From a virus: 48,141 bases of DNA. The stretch spans positions 1 through 48,141 of IMG/VR virus record IMGVR_UViG_3300021180_000018, one strand, 5' to 3'. A program made the position numbers and the translations under genes. Shown one piece after another: positions 31,477 through 39,342 of this stretch. The notes under the pieces were generated by a model that searched no databases, was not told where the DNA came from, and saw nothing but the letters and a program-made list of their open reading frames with translations. Position 1 is the stretch's first letter, and the number at the start of each line of letters is the position of its first letter.

Positions 31477-33293
31477 TGAGTCTTCAAAACCCGGTTGTAG
31501 TCGCTGGACAGTATATTGACTTATCCGGCGTACCCCATGCAGTAGATGTCAGTGTTGACGTTAACGGCTTCGTGAACGTAAACGCCACATTTAGCGGGTC
31601 CATATCTGGAAACGCCGCTGCGGGGTTAACCGGGGCGGCTGTACCGACTTCTGCCGACTATTTGGGCGTAACCATCGCTGGAACCTTAACCGGGGTTACT
31701 GGCGTGTCCCTGACCAACGCTAAAGCGGTCACTGTTGCGATTGTAGACGGTTCTGGCAATCAAATTACGAGTTTTGGTGGTGGAACCCAATACGCCACTG
31801 GAACCGCCGTAGCGACCCCTACAGGCACAGCAGCGCTAGGCTGGGAAGGAACCAACGTCCGGATTTTGTCCACAAATGCCTCCGGGCAGTTAAATGTCAT
31901 ATTTCCTTCGGCTCAACCCGTAACCCTTACTAGTACTACCATTACCGGAACGGTGGCCGTCACAGGGACGTTTTTTCAAGCTACTCAGCCAGTTTCTGGC
32001 ACTGTTGCGGTTTCCAATTTCCCCGCAACTCAACCCGTTAGTGGAACAGTAACTGTTGGAAACGCCAGCATCCCAGTAACCCAGTCCGGAACATGGACAG
32101 ATACAGTTACTCAAGCTACAGCAGCTAACCTAAATGCTACAGTGGTTTTTCCGTCGGCTCAAGCTGTTACTTTAGCTTCTACAACCATAACTGGAAGTGT
32201 TTCAGTTACACAAGGAACCTCTCCGTGGATTGTAGCTGGCGGTGGAACCGCTGGATCGTCTGGAACGGCTGTTTTAACCATACAGGGAATTTCAGGCGGA
32301 ACAGTTGTTCCTGTTTCTTTGACCTCAACCACAGTTACTGGAACCGTGGCGGTAACTCAAAGCACATCTCCTTGGGTAGTTTCGTTAGCCTCTACAACCG
32401 TAACAGGAACGGTAGCTGTAACACAATCCACTAGCCCGTGGGTTGTTTCTTTAACTTCCACAACTATCACTGGAACAGTAGCGGTTACGCAGTCAACCAG
32501 TCCTTGGGTCGTCAATCAAACTCAAGTGGCCGGAACAACTTTAGGCGCAACTGCGGTTGTTAATTATGGGTCTACTCCCGCCGCCGCAGCCGTTCCCGGA
32601 GTTAATGCTTTTGTCACAAATTCAGTTACTGTAGCTCAAGCTACCGCAGCAAGTTTAAACGCCACAGTGGTTCCCGGCGGGTCTGCTATCTTTGAAGTTT
32701 CTCCGACAACTGCTGCCAATACCAACGCAAACCCATTTTTTAATAGTCTTACAGACGGAACCACTAAAGTAACTGTCATCTCTGCCACAGCAGCACTTAA
32801 AACCGATTTGTCCTCCGTAGCGGGAACCGCCACTGTAACAGCCGCAGCAGGCGTTCAAAAAGTGGGGATTGTTGGCAACACTAACGCCACTTTAGACGCG
32901 GCTATTAACGGCGCGGCTCCAACAAATGCTCTGTGGCATACTGCGGCTCCGGCTACTGCTAGTGCAGCCGCGTTGTTAACAAAGATAATTAGTGCCACTG
33001 GCGCTTTGACTCTTATTAAGGGATTAGCGGGGAATTTATACGGCATGTATTTTCTGAACACGGGTGCAGCGGCTGGATGGGTTCAATTCTTCAATGCCGC
33101 CACTACTGGTGCTGTTACTCTTGGTACTACAGCTCCTGTTTGGGCAGCCCCCATTACATCGGGCGGAACTATCTTCATTCCTCCCGGAGCTTCTGCTTTG
33201 CTCAACTTTTCGGCAGGTATCGTTTATGCCTGCACTACGTTATTACAAGGTTCTGTAACGGATGCTAATAGCGGAACAGTTGAATATATTTAA
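31476..33293 (+). CDS. Repeat-rich fibre protein, 605 aa
   Basis: Low-complexity beta protein dominated by Thr, Val, Ala and Ser. Imperfect units of the type TTVTGTVAVTQSTSPWVVSL occur three times in tandem (about residues 287-350), with earlier relatives such as QPVSGTVAVSNFPATQPVSG. The underlying DNA copies differ mostly at synonymous positions, so the protein repeat is being maintained. The C-terminal 150 residues are less repetitive (LTKIISATGALTLIKGLAGNLYG...GTIFIPPGASALLNFSAGI) and may be a head domain. It resembles phage head fibres or tail decoration proteins. No enzymatic motif. Confidence 0.65.
   Translation: MSLQNPVVVAGQYIDLSGVPHAVDVSVDVNGFVNVNATFSGSISGNAAAGLTGAAVPTSADYLGVTIAGTLTGVTGVSLTNAKAVTVAIVDGSGNQITSFGGGTQYATGTAVATPTGTAALGWEGTNVRILSTNASGQLNVIFPSAQPVTLTSTTITGTVAVTGTFFQATQPVSGTVAVSNFPATQPVSGTVTVGNASIPVTQSGTWTDTVTQATAANLNATVVFPSAQAVTLASTTITGSVSVTQGTSPWIVAGGGTAGSSGTAVLTIQGISGGTVVPVSLTSTTVTGTVAVTQSTSPWVVSLASTTVTGTVAVTQSTSPWVVSLTSTTITGTVAVTQSTSPWVVNQTQVAGTTLGATAVVNYGSTPAAAAVPGVNAFVTNSVTVAQATAASLNATVVPGGSAIFEVSPTTAANTNANPFFNSLTDGTTKVTVISATAALKTDLSSVAGTATVTAAAGVQKVGIVGNTNATLDAAINGAAPTNALWHTAAPATASAAALLTKIISATGALTLIKGLAGNLYGMYFLNTGAAAGWVQFFNAATTGAVTLGTTAPVWAAPITSGGTIFIPPGASALLNFSAGIVYACTTLLQGSVTDANSGTVEYI
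32329..32520 (+). repeat. In-frame tandem protein repeat, three units
   Basis: Three ~66-nt coding repeats, each encoding STT(V/I)TGTVAVTQSTSPWVV. Copies differ mainly at third codon positions. Confidence 0.7.
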
Positions 33294-33304
33294 TTAGAGG
33301 AAAC

Positions 33305-33631
33305 ATGATATCTACAGAACAGCATCTGGCGAGTTTAACTGCGGAAGTTCTACGGGACCTTGGCAGAAACGAAGCTGCGGGTTGGGCGGTTAGAAAAGCA
33401 GCGGTTAAAATGCTAATTGAACGGGGTCACGCATTTTCCAATCACCCCGATTTCCGGGAACTCCGTTTAGAGATTACCGAGGAAGCGGAAGCCCACGCAG
33501 AAGTAGAATCTCTTATCGGCCAAGTTGAAGAAACAGTAAAACCAGTAGTCCAGAAAATGGACGAGCCAGAAGAAGTGGAAGAAGAAAAACCGGGGCCTTT
33601 TAGAGCAGGATTCACAACGAGAAATATGTAA
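33305..33631 (+). CDS. Acidic hypothetical protein, 108 aa
   Basis: Ribosome binding site gaggaaac. The N-terminal half is a basic/mixed helix bundle (LTAEVLRDLGRNEAAGWAVRKAAVKML); the C-terminal half is Glu-rich (EITEEAEAHAEVESLIGQVEE) and ends in FRAGFTTRNM. VQKMD in the acidic tail comes from a perfect dispersed palindrome. Separated by 1 nt from the next gene. Function unknown. Confidence 0.6.
   Translation: MISTEQHLASLTAEVLRDLGRNEAAGWAVRKAAVKMLIERGHAFSNHPDFRELRLEITEEAEAHAEVESLIGQVEETVKPVVQKMDEPEEVEEEKPGPFRAGFTTRNM
33548..33562 (+). repeat. Dispersed 15-bp palindrome GTCCAGAAAATGGAC
   Basis: Perfect arms inside the 33305 gene, read as VQKMD. Confidence 0.9.
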
Positions 33632-33632
33632 A

Positions 33633-34259
33633 ATGGGACAACCCCAACCAATATTATACGCCGTGCGTCACGGGCAGACAATTTTGAACGCCCAAGATGC
33701 GTACAGGGGTCCGACCAACGTTCCTCTTGATGCTACTGGCTGGCGTCAGGCTAATAAACTAAAAGAATATTTTAGCGGACAAGATTTTTCATACGCCTTC
33801 TCTTCTGATAAAACTCGCGCCACAGACACCGTAGACAAGATTTTAGAAGGACGGGAGCTAAAACCAATCATACATGCAGGTCTACGGGCTTTGGATGTTG
33901 GCGATCTTGGCGGAAAACCAAAAACCCCGGAGTCCGTTGAAGTAGTCAAATATCATTTTGAACACCAAGATATTCCCATGCCCGGTGGAGAAAGTTTTAG
34001 CGGCTTTAAAGCCCGCGTAAACCCATTAATTCTAGACGCCATCAACCTCGGGTTGGAAAACGAAAACCCGGTTTTGCTAGTGGTCCACTCCAGCATCATC
34101 CACGAAATAGGAACCATAATCGGCGGCCATCATGAATATACTTTAGTCGAACCGGGTGGCGTAGCAGCAATTTTTATTAAAGACGGAAAACTTGATGCCG
34201 AGCCGGTCTATCGGAAAAAAGAAGGCGGAAGCATGGACCGCCCTAATATCATCACTTAA
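33633..34259 (+). CDS. Histidine phosphatase (phosphoglycerate mutase-like)
   Basis: 208 residues with the branch-1 histidine phosphatase hallmarks: YAVRHGQTILNAQ (residues 6-18, phosphorylated His in RHG), a second Arg in SSDKTRATDT (about 52-61), GESFSGF with the acid/base region, and VVHSSIIHEIG with the second catalytic His. Such enzymes hydrolyse phosphate esters from sugars, nucleotides or proteins via a phospho-His intermediate. It starts 1 nt after the previous stop and lies among virion genes, so it may be packaged, or act early on a host metabolite or phosphoprotein. The substrate cannot be read from the sequence. Confidence 0.85.
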   Translation: MGQPQPILYAVRHGQTILNAQDAYRGPTNVPLDATGWRQANKLKEYFSGQDFSYAFSSDKTRATDTVDKILEGRELKPIIHAGLRALDVGDLGGKPKTPESVEVVKYHFEHQDIPMPGGESFSGFKARVNPLILDAINLGLENENPVLLVVHSSIIHEIGTIIGGHHEYTLVEPGGVAAIFIKDGKLDAEPVYRKKEGGSMDRPNIIT

Positions 34260-34273
34260 TCCCACCAAATTTT

Positions 34274-34290
34274 CCCCTGCCTAACCGGGG
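34274..34290 (+). terminator. Short G/C hairpin between operons
   Basis: CCCC (34274-34277) pairs with GGGG (34287-34290) after the phosphatase gene, followed by a mixed T/A stretch. Weak terminator candidate. Confidence 0.3.
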
Positions 34291-34327
34291 GTCTCGAATT
34301 TCAGTAAATTCTAAATAAGGAAATATC

Positions 34328-35023
34328 ATGGCAAATTCAGACAGTATTCTAGTATTAAACGGCGGTGGCGTAGCAACTCCCGCTCGTAATTTATTGGCTT
34401 CTCAAACAGGTCTAGGTACAGTAGAAACACTAATAACTATGGGTACAGATGCTGGTACAAACGTTACCGCGTTTATGCCATTCGTTGGACAAACCGACAT
34501 CGTCGGGCGTTCAAATCCCATGAGTATTAATGCAAACGCAGCAATTCTAACGGACCAATATGGCGCAAAAGCCGGAGAGCGTGGAGTAGGCGCTCCGTAT
34601 TTCAATACAAGCACCTTTGACGGAAGAGCTTTTCGTCTAAGAATACAAGGACGGTTTCTTTCTAGCGCTGCTTCTAATAGTTTAACGGTTAAATTTTATC
34701 AAAACACTAAAGCAAACGGACCCGTTACTGGGACGGGAAACGTTATTGGTTCTATCGCCACAACCGCCACAATTGGAAATGCTGTTAGTGGCTCTTTTAT
34801 CGCAGAGGCGGTGGGACAGTGGGACTCTGTTTCTGGTAATATGATGGGGGCAGAAGCGTGGGCAGCAGCAGCAGGAGCCTACGGTGCTCGCGCAGCAGGA
34901 CAGTCCACCCCTTTCGCGGTTGCATCACCACTAAGCAATTCTTTAATGTTCGTGACTATTAAGTTCGCTACCGGTGCAGCAAATTCAATAACTCCTATAG
35001 AATTTGCTTTTGAAGATATCTGA
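34328..35023 (+). CDS. Decoration/head-fibre-like protein, paralogue of 1642 gene
   Basis: 231 residues with a strong ribosome binding site (aaggaaat). Beta-rich, Ala/Gly/Thr-rich, without signal peptide. It shares with the 235-residue product at 1642-2349 a central F-L-G strand leading to VKFYQ, an EAVGQWDSVSGNMMGAEA block (compare ELNLIWDSNSGIIVG), and a C-terminal AANSITPIEFAFE (compare AANSVTVNEFAIE). I infer two copies of one virion surface protein serving different sites or acting as alternatives. Preceded by its own leader, so perhaps independently transcribed. Confidence 0.6.
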   Translation: MANSDSILVLNGGGVATPARNLLASQTGLGTVETLITMGTDAGTNVTAFMPFVGQTDIVGRSNPMSINANAAILTDQYGAKAGERGVGAPYFNTSTFDGRAFRLRIQGRFLSSAASNSLTVKFYQNTKANGPVTGTGNVIGSIATTATIGNAVSGSFIAEAVGQWDSVSGNMMGAEAWAAAAGAYGARAAGQSTPFAVASPLSNSLMFVTIKFATGAANSITPIEFAFEDI

Positions 35024-35046
35024 TCTAAAAACCTAAAGGGGTAAAG

Positions 35047-35754
35047 ATGTTTATCGACCCGCAAACAATTTCAAATCACGGGGGTACACCCGTATCCACT
35101 GATGTTCTAGACCAAGCTAACCACAAAGTCTATGAAAAGCAGTGTTGCGGGTGTACCTCAGTAAAACCGTTCGGCCAGTTTCGTAGAGATTCCAGTTACA
35201 AAGAAGGTGTACGCGATCTGTGCCTAACTTGTGAATCAAGTCCTAAATTATCCACCTACGAACACACCGAGCGGTTAAAAGAATTAAATTACAATTCTTA
35301 TGCGGTACGGAAACAGCGCTGGCGAGATCAAGACGATTTTTACAACGACGAAGCCCGAACAGGGCGTTACCGTCACCACTCGGATTTACTAAATTTTATC
35401 CGGGATTGCATACCGGATATTTATGTAATGGATGGGCGCATTGTTGGAGATTTGTCCATTTTCCGGACTTTCGGAAAACCCCAACCACACCTTGAAGGCA
35501 GAACTTTTCAATACTTGTTTTACATTCCTACAGGTTGGCTTCCAGAACACTCGTTAATGGAGTTTGACCACAACGACATTCCCATCAAAGAATCAAAACG
35601 CGGTTGGAGAACGGTTTTGTTAAGACTTATAAAAACCGGATTAACAACAGAAGAAAAAGTAAACGATTGGTTCGGGCCATCTTTAGGAGAAGGTAGCCGT
35701 AATTGGTACCGGCAACTTTTTATCCATCGCAACGGGCATCACCCGGAAGACTAG
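35047..35754 (+). CDS. Zinc-ribbon protein, HNH-like features, 235 aa
   Basis: The N-terminal third holds a zinc ribbon: KQCCGCTSVKPFGQF and, about 30 residues on, LCLTCESS. A basic helical stretch follows (YAVRKQRWRDQDDFYNDEARTGRYRHHSD). The C-terminal third includes MEFDHNDIPIKESKRGWR and RQLFIHRNGHH, with His/Asn/Asp residues in an order loosely like HNH/NUMOD-type nucleases. It may be a DNA-binding or endonuclease protein. Ribosome binding site aaaggggt. The evidence for catalysis is weak. Confidence 0.5.
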   Translation: MFIDPQTISNHGGTPVSTDVLDQANHKVYEKQCCGCTSVKPFGQFRRDSSYKEGVRDLCLTCESSPKLSTYEHTERLKELNYNSYAVRKQRWRDQDDFYNDEARTGRYRHHSDLLNFIRDCIPDIYVMDGRIVGDLSIFRTFGKPQPHLEGRTFQYLFYIPTGWLPEHSLMEFDHNDIPIKESKRGWRTVLLRLIKTGLTTEEKVNDWFGPSLGEGSRNWYRQLFIHRNGHHPED

Positions 35755-35777
35755 TTATCCGCGATTTAGGAGAACGT

Positions 35778-35972
35778 ATGCAAGTGAAAAAAGTAACAAT
35801 TGAGTATGACAACGATGTTGTTATTACAGGGCCATCTTTAGAAGCAATTGATTTTTTGTGTAAGCAAGCCGTAGAAAACGTAAAAGTCACTGAGGAAGAT
35901 GTGTTTGCAGAAAACATGAAAGCAGTTCGTTCCCCAGTTGATGGGCAGTTATATTACAGCGATATTATTTAA
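35778..35972 (+). CDS. Small hypothetical protein, 64 aa
   Basis: ATG 35778 has a strong ribosome binding site (aggagaacgt); a start further upstream would overlap the preceding gene. The protein has a beta-alpha look (KVTIEYDNDVVITGPSLEAI) and is acidic. No family recognised. Confidence 0.6.
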   Translation: MQVKKVTIEYDNDVVITGPSLEAIDFLCKQAVENVKVTEEDVFAENMKAVRSPVDGQLYYSDII

Positions 35973-36013
35973 ACTACCCGTAGCCAGTGCGGATTTCATT
36001 GGCAGGAGAATGT

Positions 36014-36517
36014 ATGTCTAAGAAAGAACTTGAAGGCGCTCTTGGCGGTGACGAACAAGAGCAAGTAACAATCAGTAAAGCAGAATTTGAACAACTGAAA
36101 TCGGGTAAGTCAGATCTTTCCCAATTGGTTGAAGGATTGGCTTCAGCTATTATCGAGTCCAAAAAGCCTTATGTAAGCCCCGGCACAGAAGCCAATGACG
36201 CGGCTTCTCGCGCTAGCATGAAGAAACAGGCCGAGTTTATTCGCCGGTCTAAAAAGTGGGAACAGGATGCTTGTCCCCACATTATGGCTTGTAACCCGCT
36301 ATCTAGTACCCGTGATATGTTTAACCGCTCAAGTTTTATCCAACACACTTTGGATACCGGCGCTCGATTCCTGATGTGTACTAACTGCCAGAAAGTGGTC
36401 TGGTATGACGATTCCGAGTTCGTTAAATACGCCAACCACAACACCACCAACCAGCCAAGCGCGGCTGGGCACAGATATTTCACTAACCAAGAAGAAGTAA
36501 TGAAAGCCGGACGTTAA
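36014..36517 (+). CDS. Zinc-binding hypothetical protein, 167 aa
   Basis: I choose ATG 36014, six bases after AGGAG; a GTG at 35987 would place that site inside the gene. The N-terminal half is an acidic coiled-coil-like helix (TISKAEFEQLKSGKSDLSQL), the C-terminal half carries CPHIMAC and, later, LMCTNCQKVVWY, arranged as a two-part zinc ribbon. The GARFLMCTNCQ motif resembles nucleic-acid-binding zinc ribbons. Function unknown. A near-perfect palindrome (GTCCAGAAACTGGAT, 36520-36534) occupies the gap to the next gene. Confidence 0.6.
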   Translation: MSKKELEGALGGDEQEQVTISKAEFEQLKSGKSDLSQLVEGLASAIIESKKPYVSPGTEANDAASRASMKKQAEFIRRSKKWEQDACPHIMACNPLSSTRDMFNRSSFIQHTLDTGARFLMCTNCQKVVWYDDSEFVKYANHNTTNQPSAAGHRYFTNQEEVMKAGR

Positions 36518-36536
36518 AAGTCCAGAAACTGGATAA

Positions 36537-37253
36537 ATGGCTAGCTCAATTCTACTTCAGAGAACCGTAAACTTCGGGCAGCAGTGCTTGCGTAATGCCC
36601 CGCTTGTCGGCATCGGCGGGTTTGCCAACGAACCCGCTTTTAGCATTGCGGATTGGGTACGCCAGTTTATTCTTGGGCCGCCTTTTTCTTGGAGATGGAA
36701 TCGGGTCGTAACCACCTTTTCCACGGTTCAGGGAACTCAAAGTTATACTCAAGCGTTGCCTAGTTTTGGGTGGATTGAAAAAGCAACTGTTAGCGATGGC
36801 ACAACCACAAAAGAACTTCAAGTTGCTTTAAATCTGGCTTCTGATTCAGTACAAAATCGACCCATTTCCATTTCCCCGGTTTTGGACGATGACTCGGGAA
36901 ACATAACTTTTTATCTACTACCCGTACCAGATAAAGCTTACACAGTTAGTGTAACCTATCAAAAAGCCGCTCCAGTGTTTGCAAATCTTACTGATACCTG
37001 GGCACCAATTCCCGACTATTATTACTACCTGATTGAAACCGGGTTTTTAGCTAAATCTTACGAATACAACAACGACGAACGCTTTGCCCCAACAATGCAA
37101 ATGTTTGTTCGTCAAGTCTTAGCTGCAAACGCCGGATTAGCAGATACACAGAAGAATCTCTACATGGAAGAGTTTATTAATTCTGCCAGAGAGCAACAAG
37201 CCGAGCTTGGAAATAGTCAAGCAGGTCGAGCCGGAAGAGGTTTGTTTCAATAG
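36537..37253 (+). CDS. Connector/adaptor-like tail protein A, 238 aa
   Basis: Shares a fold-level pattern with the 351-residue product at 38287-39342: N-terminal NEPAFSIADWV..F..GPPFSWRWNR (compare QEPALSIGNDV..I..QTLNWKWNR), GWIEKATV (compare GWLEQGWRV), a V.YQK.AP strand before L.DTWAPIPD (compare VYQKKPPTL..LQNTLAPIPD), and a following helix. Podovirus head-tail adaptor and tail-tube genes sit at this position after capsid genes. I infer a neck or tail-tube protein. Confidence 0.6.
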   Translation: MASSILLQRTVNFGQQCLRNAPLVGIGGFANEPAFSIADWVRQFILGPPFSWRWNRVVTTFSTVQGTQSYTQALPSFGWIEKATVSDGTTTKELQVALNLASDSVQNRPISISPVLDDDSGNITFYLLPVPDKAYTVSVTYQKAAPVFANLTDTWAPIPDYYYYLIETGFLAKSYEYNNDERFAPTMQMFVRQVLAANAGLADTQKNLYMEEFINSAREQQAELGNSQAGRAGRGLFQ

Positions 37254-37271
37254 TAACCCCAAAGGGGGTTA
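37254..37271 (+). promoter_or_regulatory. Hairpin masking the ribosome binding site of the AAA+ gene
   Basis: TAACCCC (37254-37260) pairs with GGGGTTA (37265-37271) over AAAG, 7 bp. The Shine-Dalgarno-like GGGGG is inside the stem, ending just before ATG 37273, so initiation may need ribosome passage from the upstream gene. Confidence 0.55.
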
Positions 37272-37272
37272 A

Positions 37273-38286
37273 ATGATTGCAGTTTGCCGTAAGCTGGACA
37301 CCTCGTTACAGTCTCCCGAAATATGGGATTTTGAACAGAAAATTCGTTCTAAAATCATCGGTCAGGGGGAAGCGGTTCAGGCTGTGGTTGATACCTATCA
37401 GATTTTTAAATCCGGCCTATCTGCAAAACAACGCCCAATTGGAAATTTTCTATTTCTAGGTCCCACCGGGTCTGGGAAAACTCGCACGGTAGAAGCTACT
37501 TCAGAAATATTATTCGGGGCCTCTAACGCTTTTGTAAAAATAAACTGTGCGGAATTTCAACACTCCCACGAAATCGCTAAGTTAATCGGATCGCCTCCGG
37601 GATATCTAGGCCATCGGGAAACTCATCCACTAATCACTCAGGAATCTCTGGCCGCTAATTACTCGGATAAAGATAAATTTTCCCTACTACTTTTTGATGA
37701 AATTGAAAAAGCCAGTGATTCTTTATGGCAGCTATTGCTTGGGATTTTGGACAAAGCCACTTTGACACTTGGAGATAACCGCAGGGTTGACCTATCCCAG
37801 ACGATGATTTTCCTTACGTCTAATTTAGGCGGCGAGGCTGTAACTAAGTTGATGGACGGAGGGTACGGGTTCGTGGATGAAAAAGTCCAGAATATGGACA
37901 GTAAGATCAAATCCACAAGCGTTGAATCCGCCCGTAGAAAATTCAGTCCGGAATTCTTTAACCGTATAGATAAAGTTATGGTGTTTAAACCCTTGTCAAA
38001 AACCGACCTGTTTAAAATCCTCGATCTAGAGTTAGAAGCCGTCCAGCAAAGAATCCTAAATCTTCCTAACTCCAAAGCTATCCTACGTTTCACCAAAAGT
38101 GCAAAATCCTATCTCATCGACAAAGGCACCGACCAGCGCTACGGCGCACGTCACTTGAAAAGAACTATTGAACAAGAAATAGTTTTCAACGTGGCGAAAT
38201 TAATTTCGTCGGGACAAGTCAAATCCGGCGATACTGTCTGCATTGATTTTAACGAAAATATCGAGTTTATAAAAGACAAATTCTAA
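37273..38286 (+). CDS. ClpB/ClpA-like single-module AAA+ ATPase
   Basis: 337 residues, one AAA+ module. IRSKIIGQGEAVQAV (about residues 22-36) is the Clp entry motif. Walker A is GPTGSGKT (about 64-71); PPGYLGH is the pore-loop (GYLG) region; LLLFDEIEKA holds Walker B DE; LTSNLG is sensor 1; RFSPEF-type NRIDKVMVF and the late DQRYGARHLKRTIE carry the Arg finger and sensor 2 of the D2-small domain. Clp/Hsp100 proteins unfold and thread proteins. Double-module ClpB has two such units; here only one remains, with no protease-binding loop obvious. It lies between two paralogous connector-like genes, so a virion-assembly or disassembly unfoldase is plausible. VQNMD is palindrome-encoded. Confidence 0.85.
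   Translation: MIAVCRKLDTSLQSPEIWDFEQKIRSKIIGQGEAVQAVVDTYQIFKSGLSAKQRPIGNFLFLGPTGSGKTRTVEATSEILFGASNAFVKINCAEFQHSHEIAKLIGSPPGYLGHRETHPLITQESLAANYSDKDKFSLLLFDEIEKASDSLWQLLLGILDKATLTLGDNRRVDLSQTMIFLTSNLGGEAVTKLMDGGYGFVDEKVQNMDSKIKSTSVESARRKFSPEFFNRIDKVMVFKPLSKTDLFKILDLELEAVQQRILNLPNSKAILRFTKSAKSYLIDKGTDQRYGARHLKRTIEQEIVFNVAKLISSGQVKSGDTVCIDFNENIEFIKDKF
37885..37899 (+). repeat. Dispersed 15-bp palindrome GTCCAGAATATGGAC
   Basis: Perfect arms in the AAA+ gene, read as VQNMD. Confidence 0.85.
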
Positions 38287-39342
38287 ATGCCTAGCGTAAG
38301 CACAACTACACTACAATCAATCGTGGACAGTTCTCGCGTCTATAGAGAATTAGTTCCGCAGTCTGAGGCCGCTGGCTGGACACAGGAACCGGCATTGTCA
38401 ATTGGCAATGACGTTATGCAGAAAATCCTAGCCCAAACCCTTAACTGGAAATGGAATCGCGCATACGTTCCGCCGTTTTTGACGGTTGCGTTACAGCAGG
38501 ATTATTGCACAAACATCACTGATTTAGGTTGGCTAGAACAAGGCTGGCGCGTTGATATAAATAATAGCGCTAATCCTAATGCTCCTAAGCCTGTTTACGC
38601 TATGGAAGCAGTTCGGGATTTGGAATTAACTTCATACCAGTCTAGTCCGTTTAATCTATCCTACGTTCCAAACTATCTCGCTCAAATGGGGGCGTGGACT
38701 CCGAATACTCCAATTATTGGCGGGTATGGTGTGGCGCAAACCCCGGCTTCGCCAATTCAGCAGTTTATTGACCCTAGTGGAAATATTTTATTTATTGATA
38801 GCGGGCGTTTAGGGTTAAGCATTAACTCTCCCGGATTTATAAACGGTCCTGTGACTTTACCCGGATATAATCCTTACGGCGTAACTGGAAGCACTATTCC
38901 CAATGCGGGATCAAATCCTTCGCCCGGAACACAGGTTACAGATGGAACAGTAACATGGACGGTAGCTAACCCAAACGGGTATACGATCCGCTTGGCTCCG
39001 CTACCTGCTTTCTCTGGAATCGTGTGGTTTATCCAACCCGTTTATCAGAAAAAACCCCCAACACTAACAAGTCTTCAAAATACCCTAGCACCTATACCCG
39101 ATGAATTAGCTTATGTTTTCCGGGAAGGCTTTATGGCTATGTGCTATGAGCACGCCGGGTCGCGTATGGCTGCGGCTAAATATGCTAAATGGGAAGAGTC
39201 TTTGTTTACCGCGCTTCGCGCCGGGGACAGAGAAAGAGATTCTGCTATTATGTATCCGTCAGAAGGATTGGGCGGTGGGCCGTTGCCGTACAACATACCT
39301 CTGGGACCCGGCTATCCCTATATGCCTGGAGGCCCTTACTAA
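38287..39342 (+). CDS. Connector/adaptor-like tail protein B, 351 aa
   Basis: ATG directly after the AAA+ stop. It shows the same landmarks as the 36537 product (see there), but with about 110 extra residues in the middle rich in Pro/Gly/Asn (PGYNPYGVTGSTIPNAGSNPSP), which may be an inserted loop or small domain. The C-terminus is Gly/Pro-rich (YPSEGLGGGPLPYNIPLGPG). The two genes are probably an old duplication with the ATPase between them. Likely role: head-tail adaptor or tail-tube subunit. Confidence 0.6.
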   Translation: MPSVSTTTLQSIVDSSRVYRELVPQSEAAGWTQEPALSIGNDVMQKILAQTLNWKWNRAYVPPFLTVALQQDYCTNITDLGWLEQGWRVDINNSANPNAPKPVYAMEAVRDLELTSYQSSPFNLSYVPNYLAQMGAWTPNTPIIGGYGVAQTPASPIQQFIDPSGNILFIDSGRLGLSINSPGFINGPVTLPGYNPYGVTGSTIPNAGSNPSPGTQVTDGTVTWTVANPNGYTIRLAPLPAFSGIVWFIQPVYQKKPPTLTSLQNTLAPIPDELAYVFREGFMAMCYEHAGSRMAAAKYAKWEESLFTALRAGDRERDSAIMYPSEGLGGGPLPYNIPLGPGYPYMPGGPY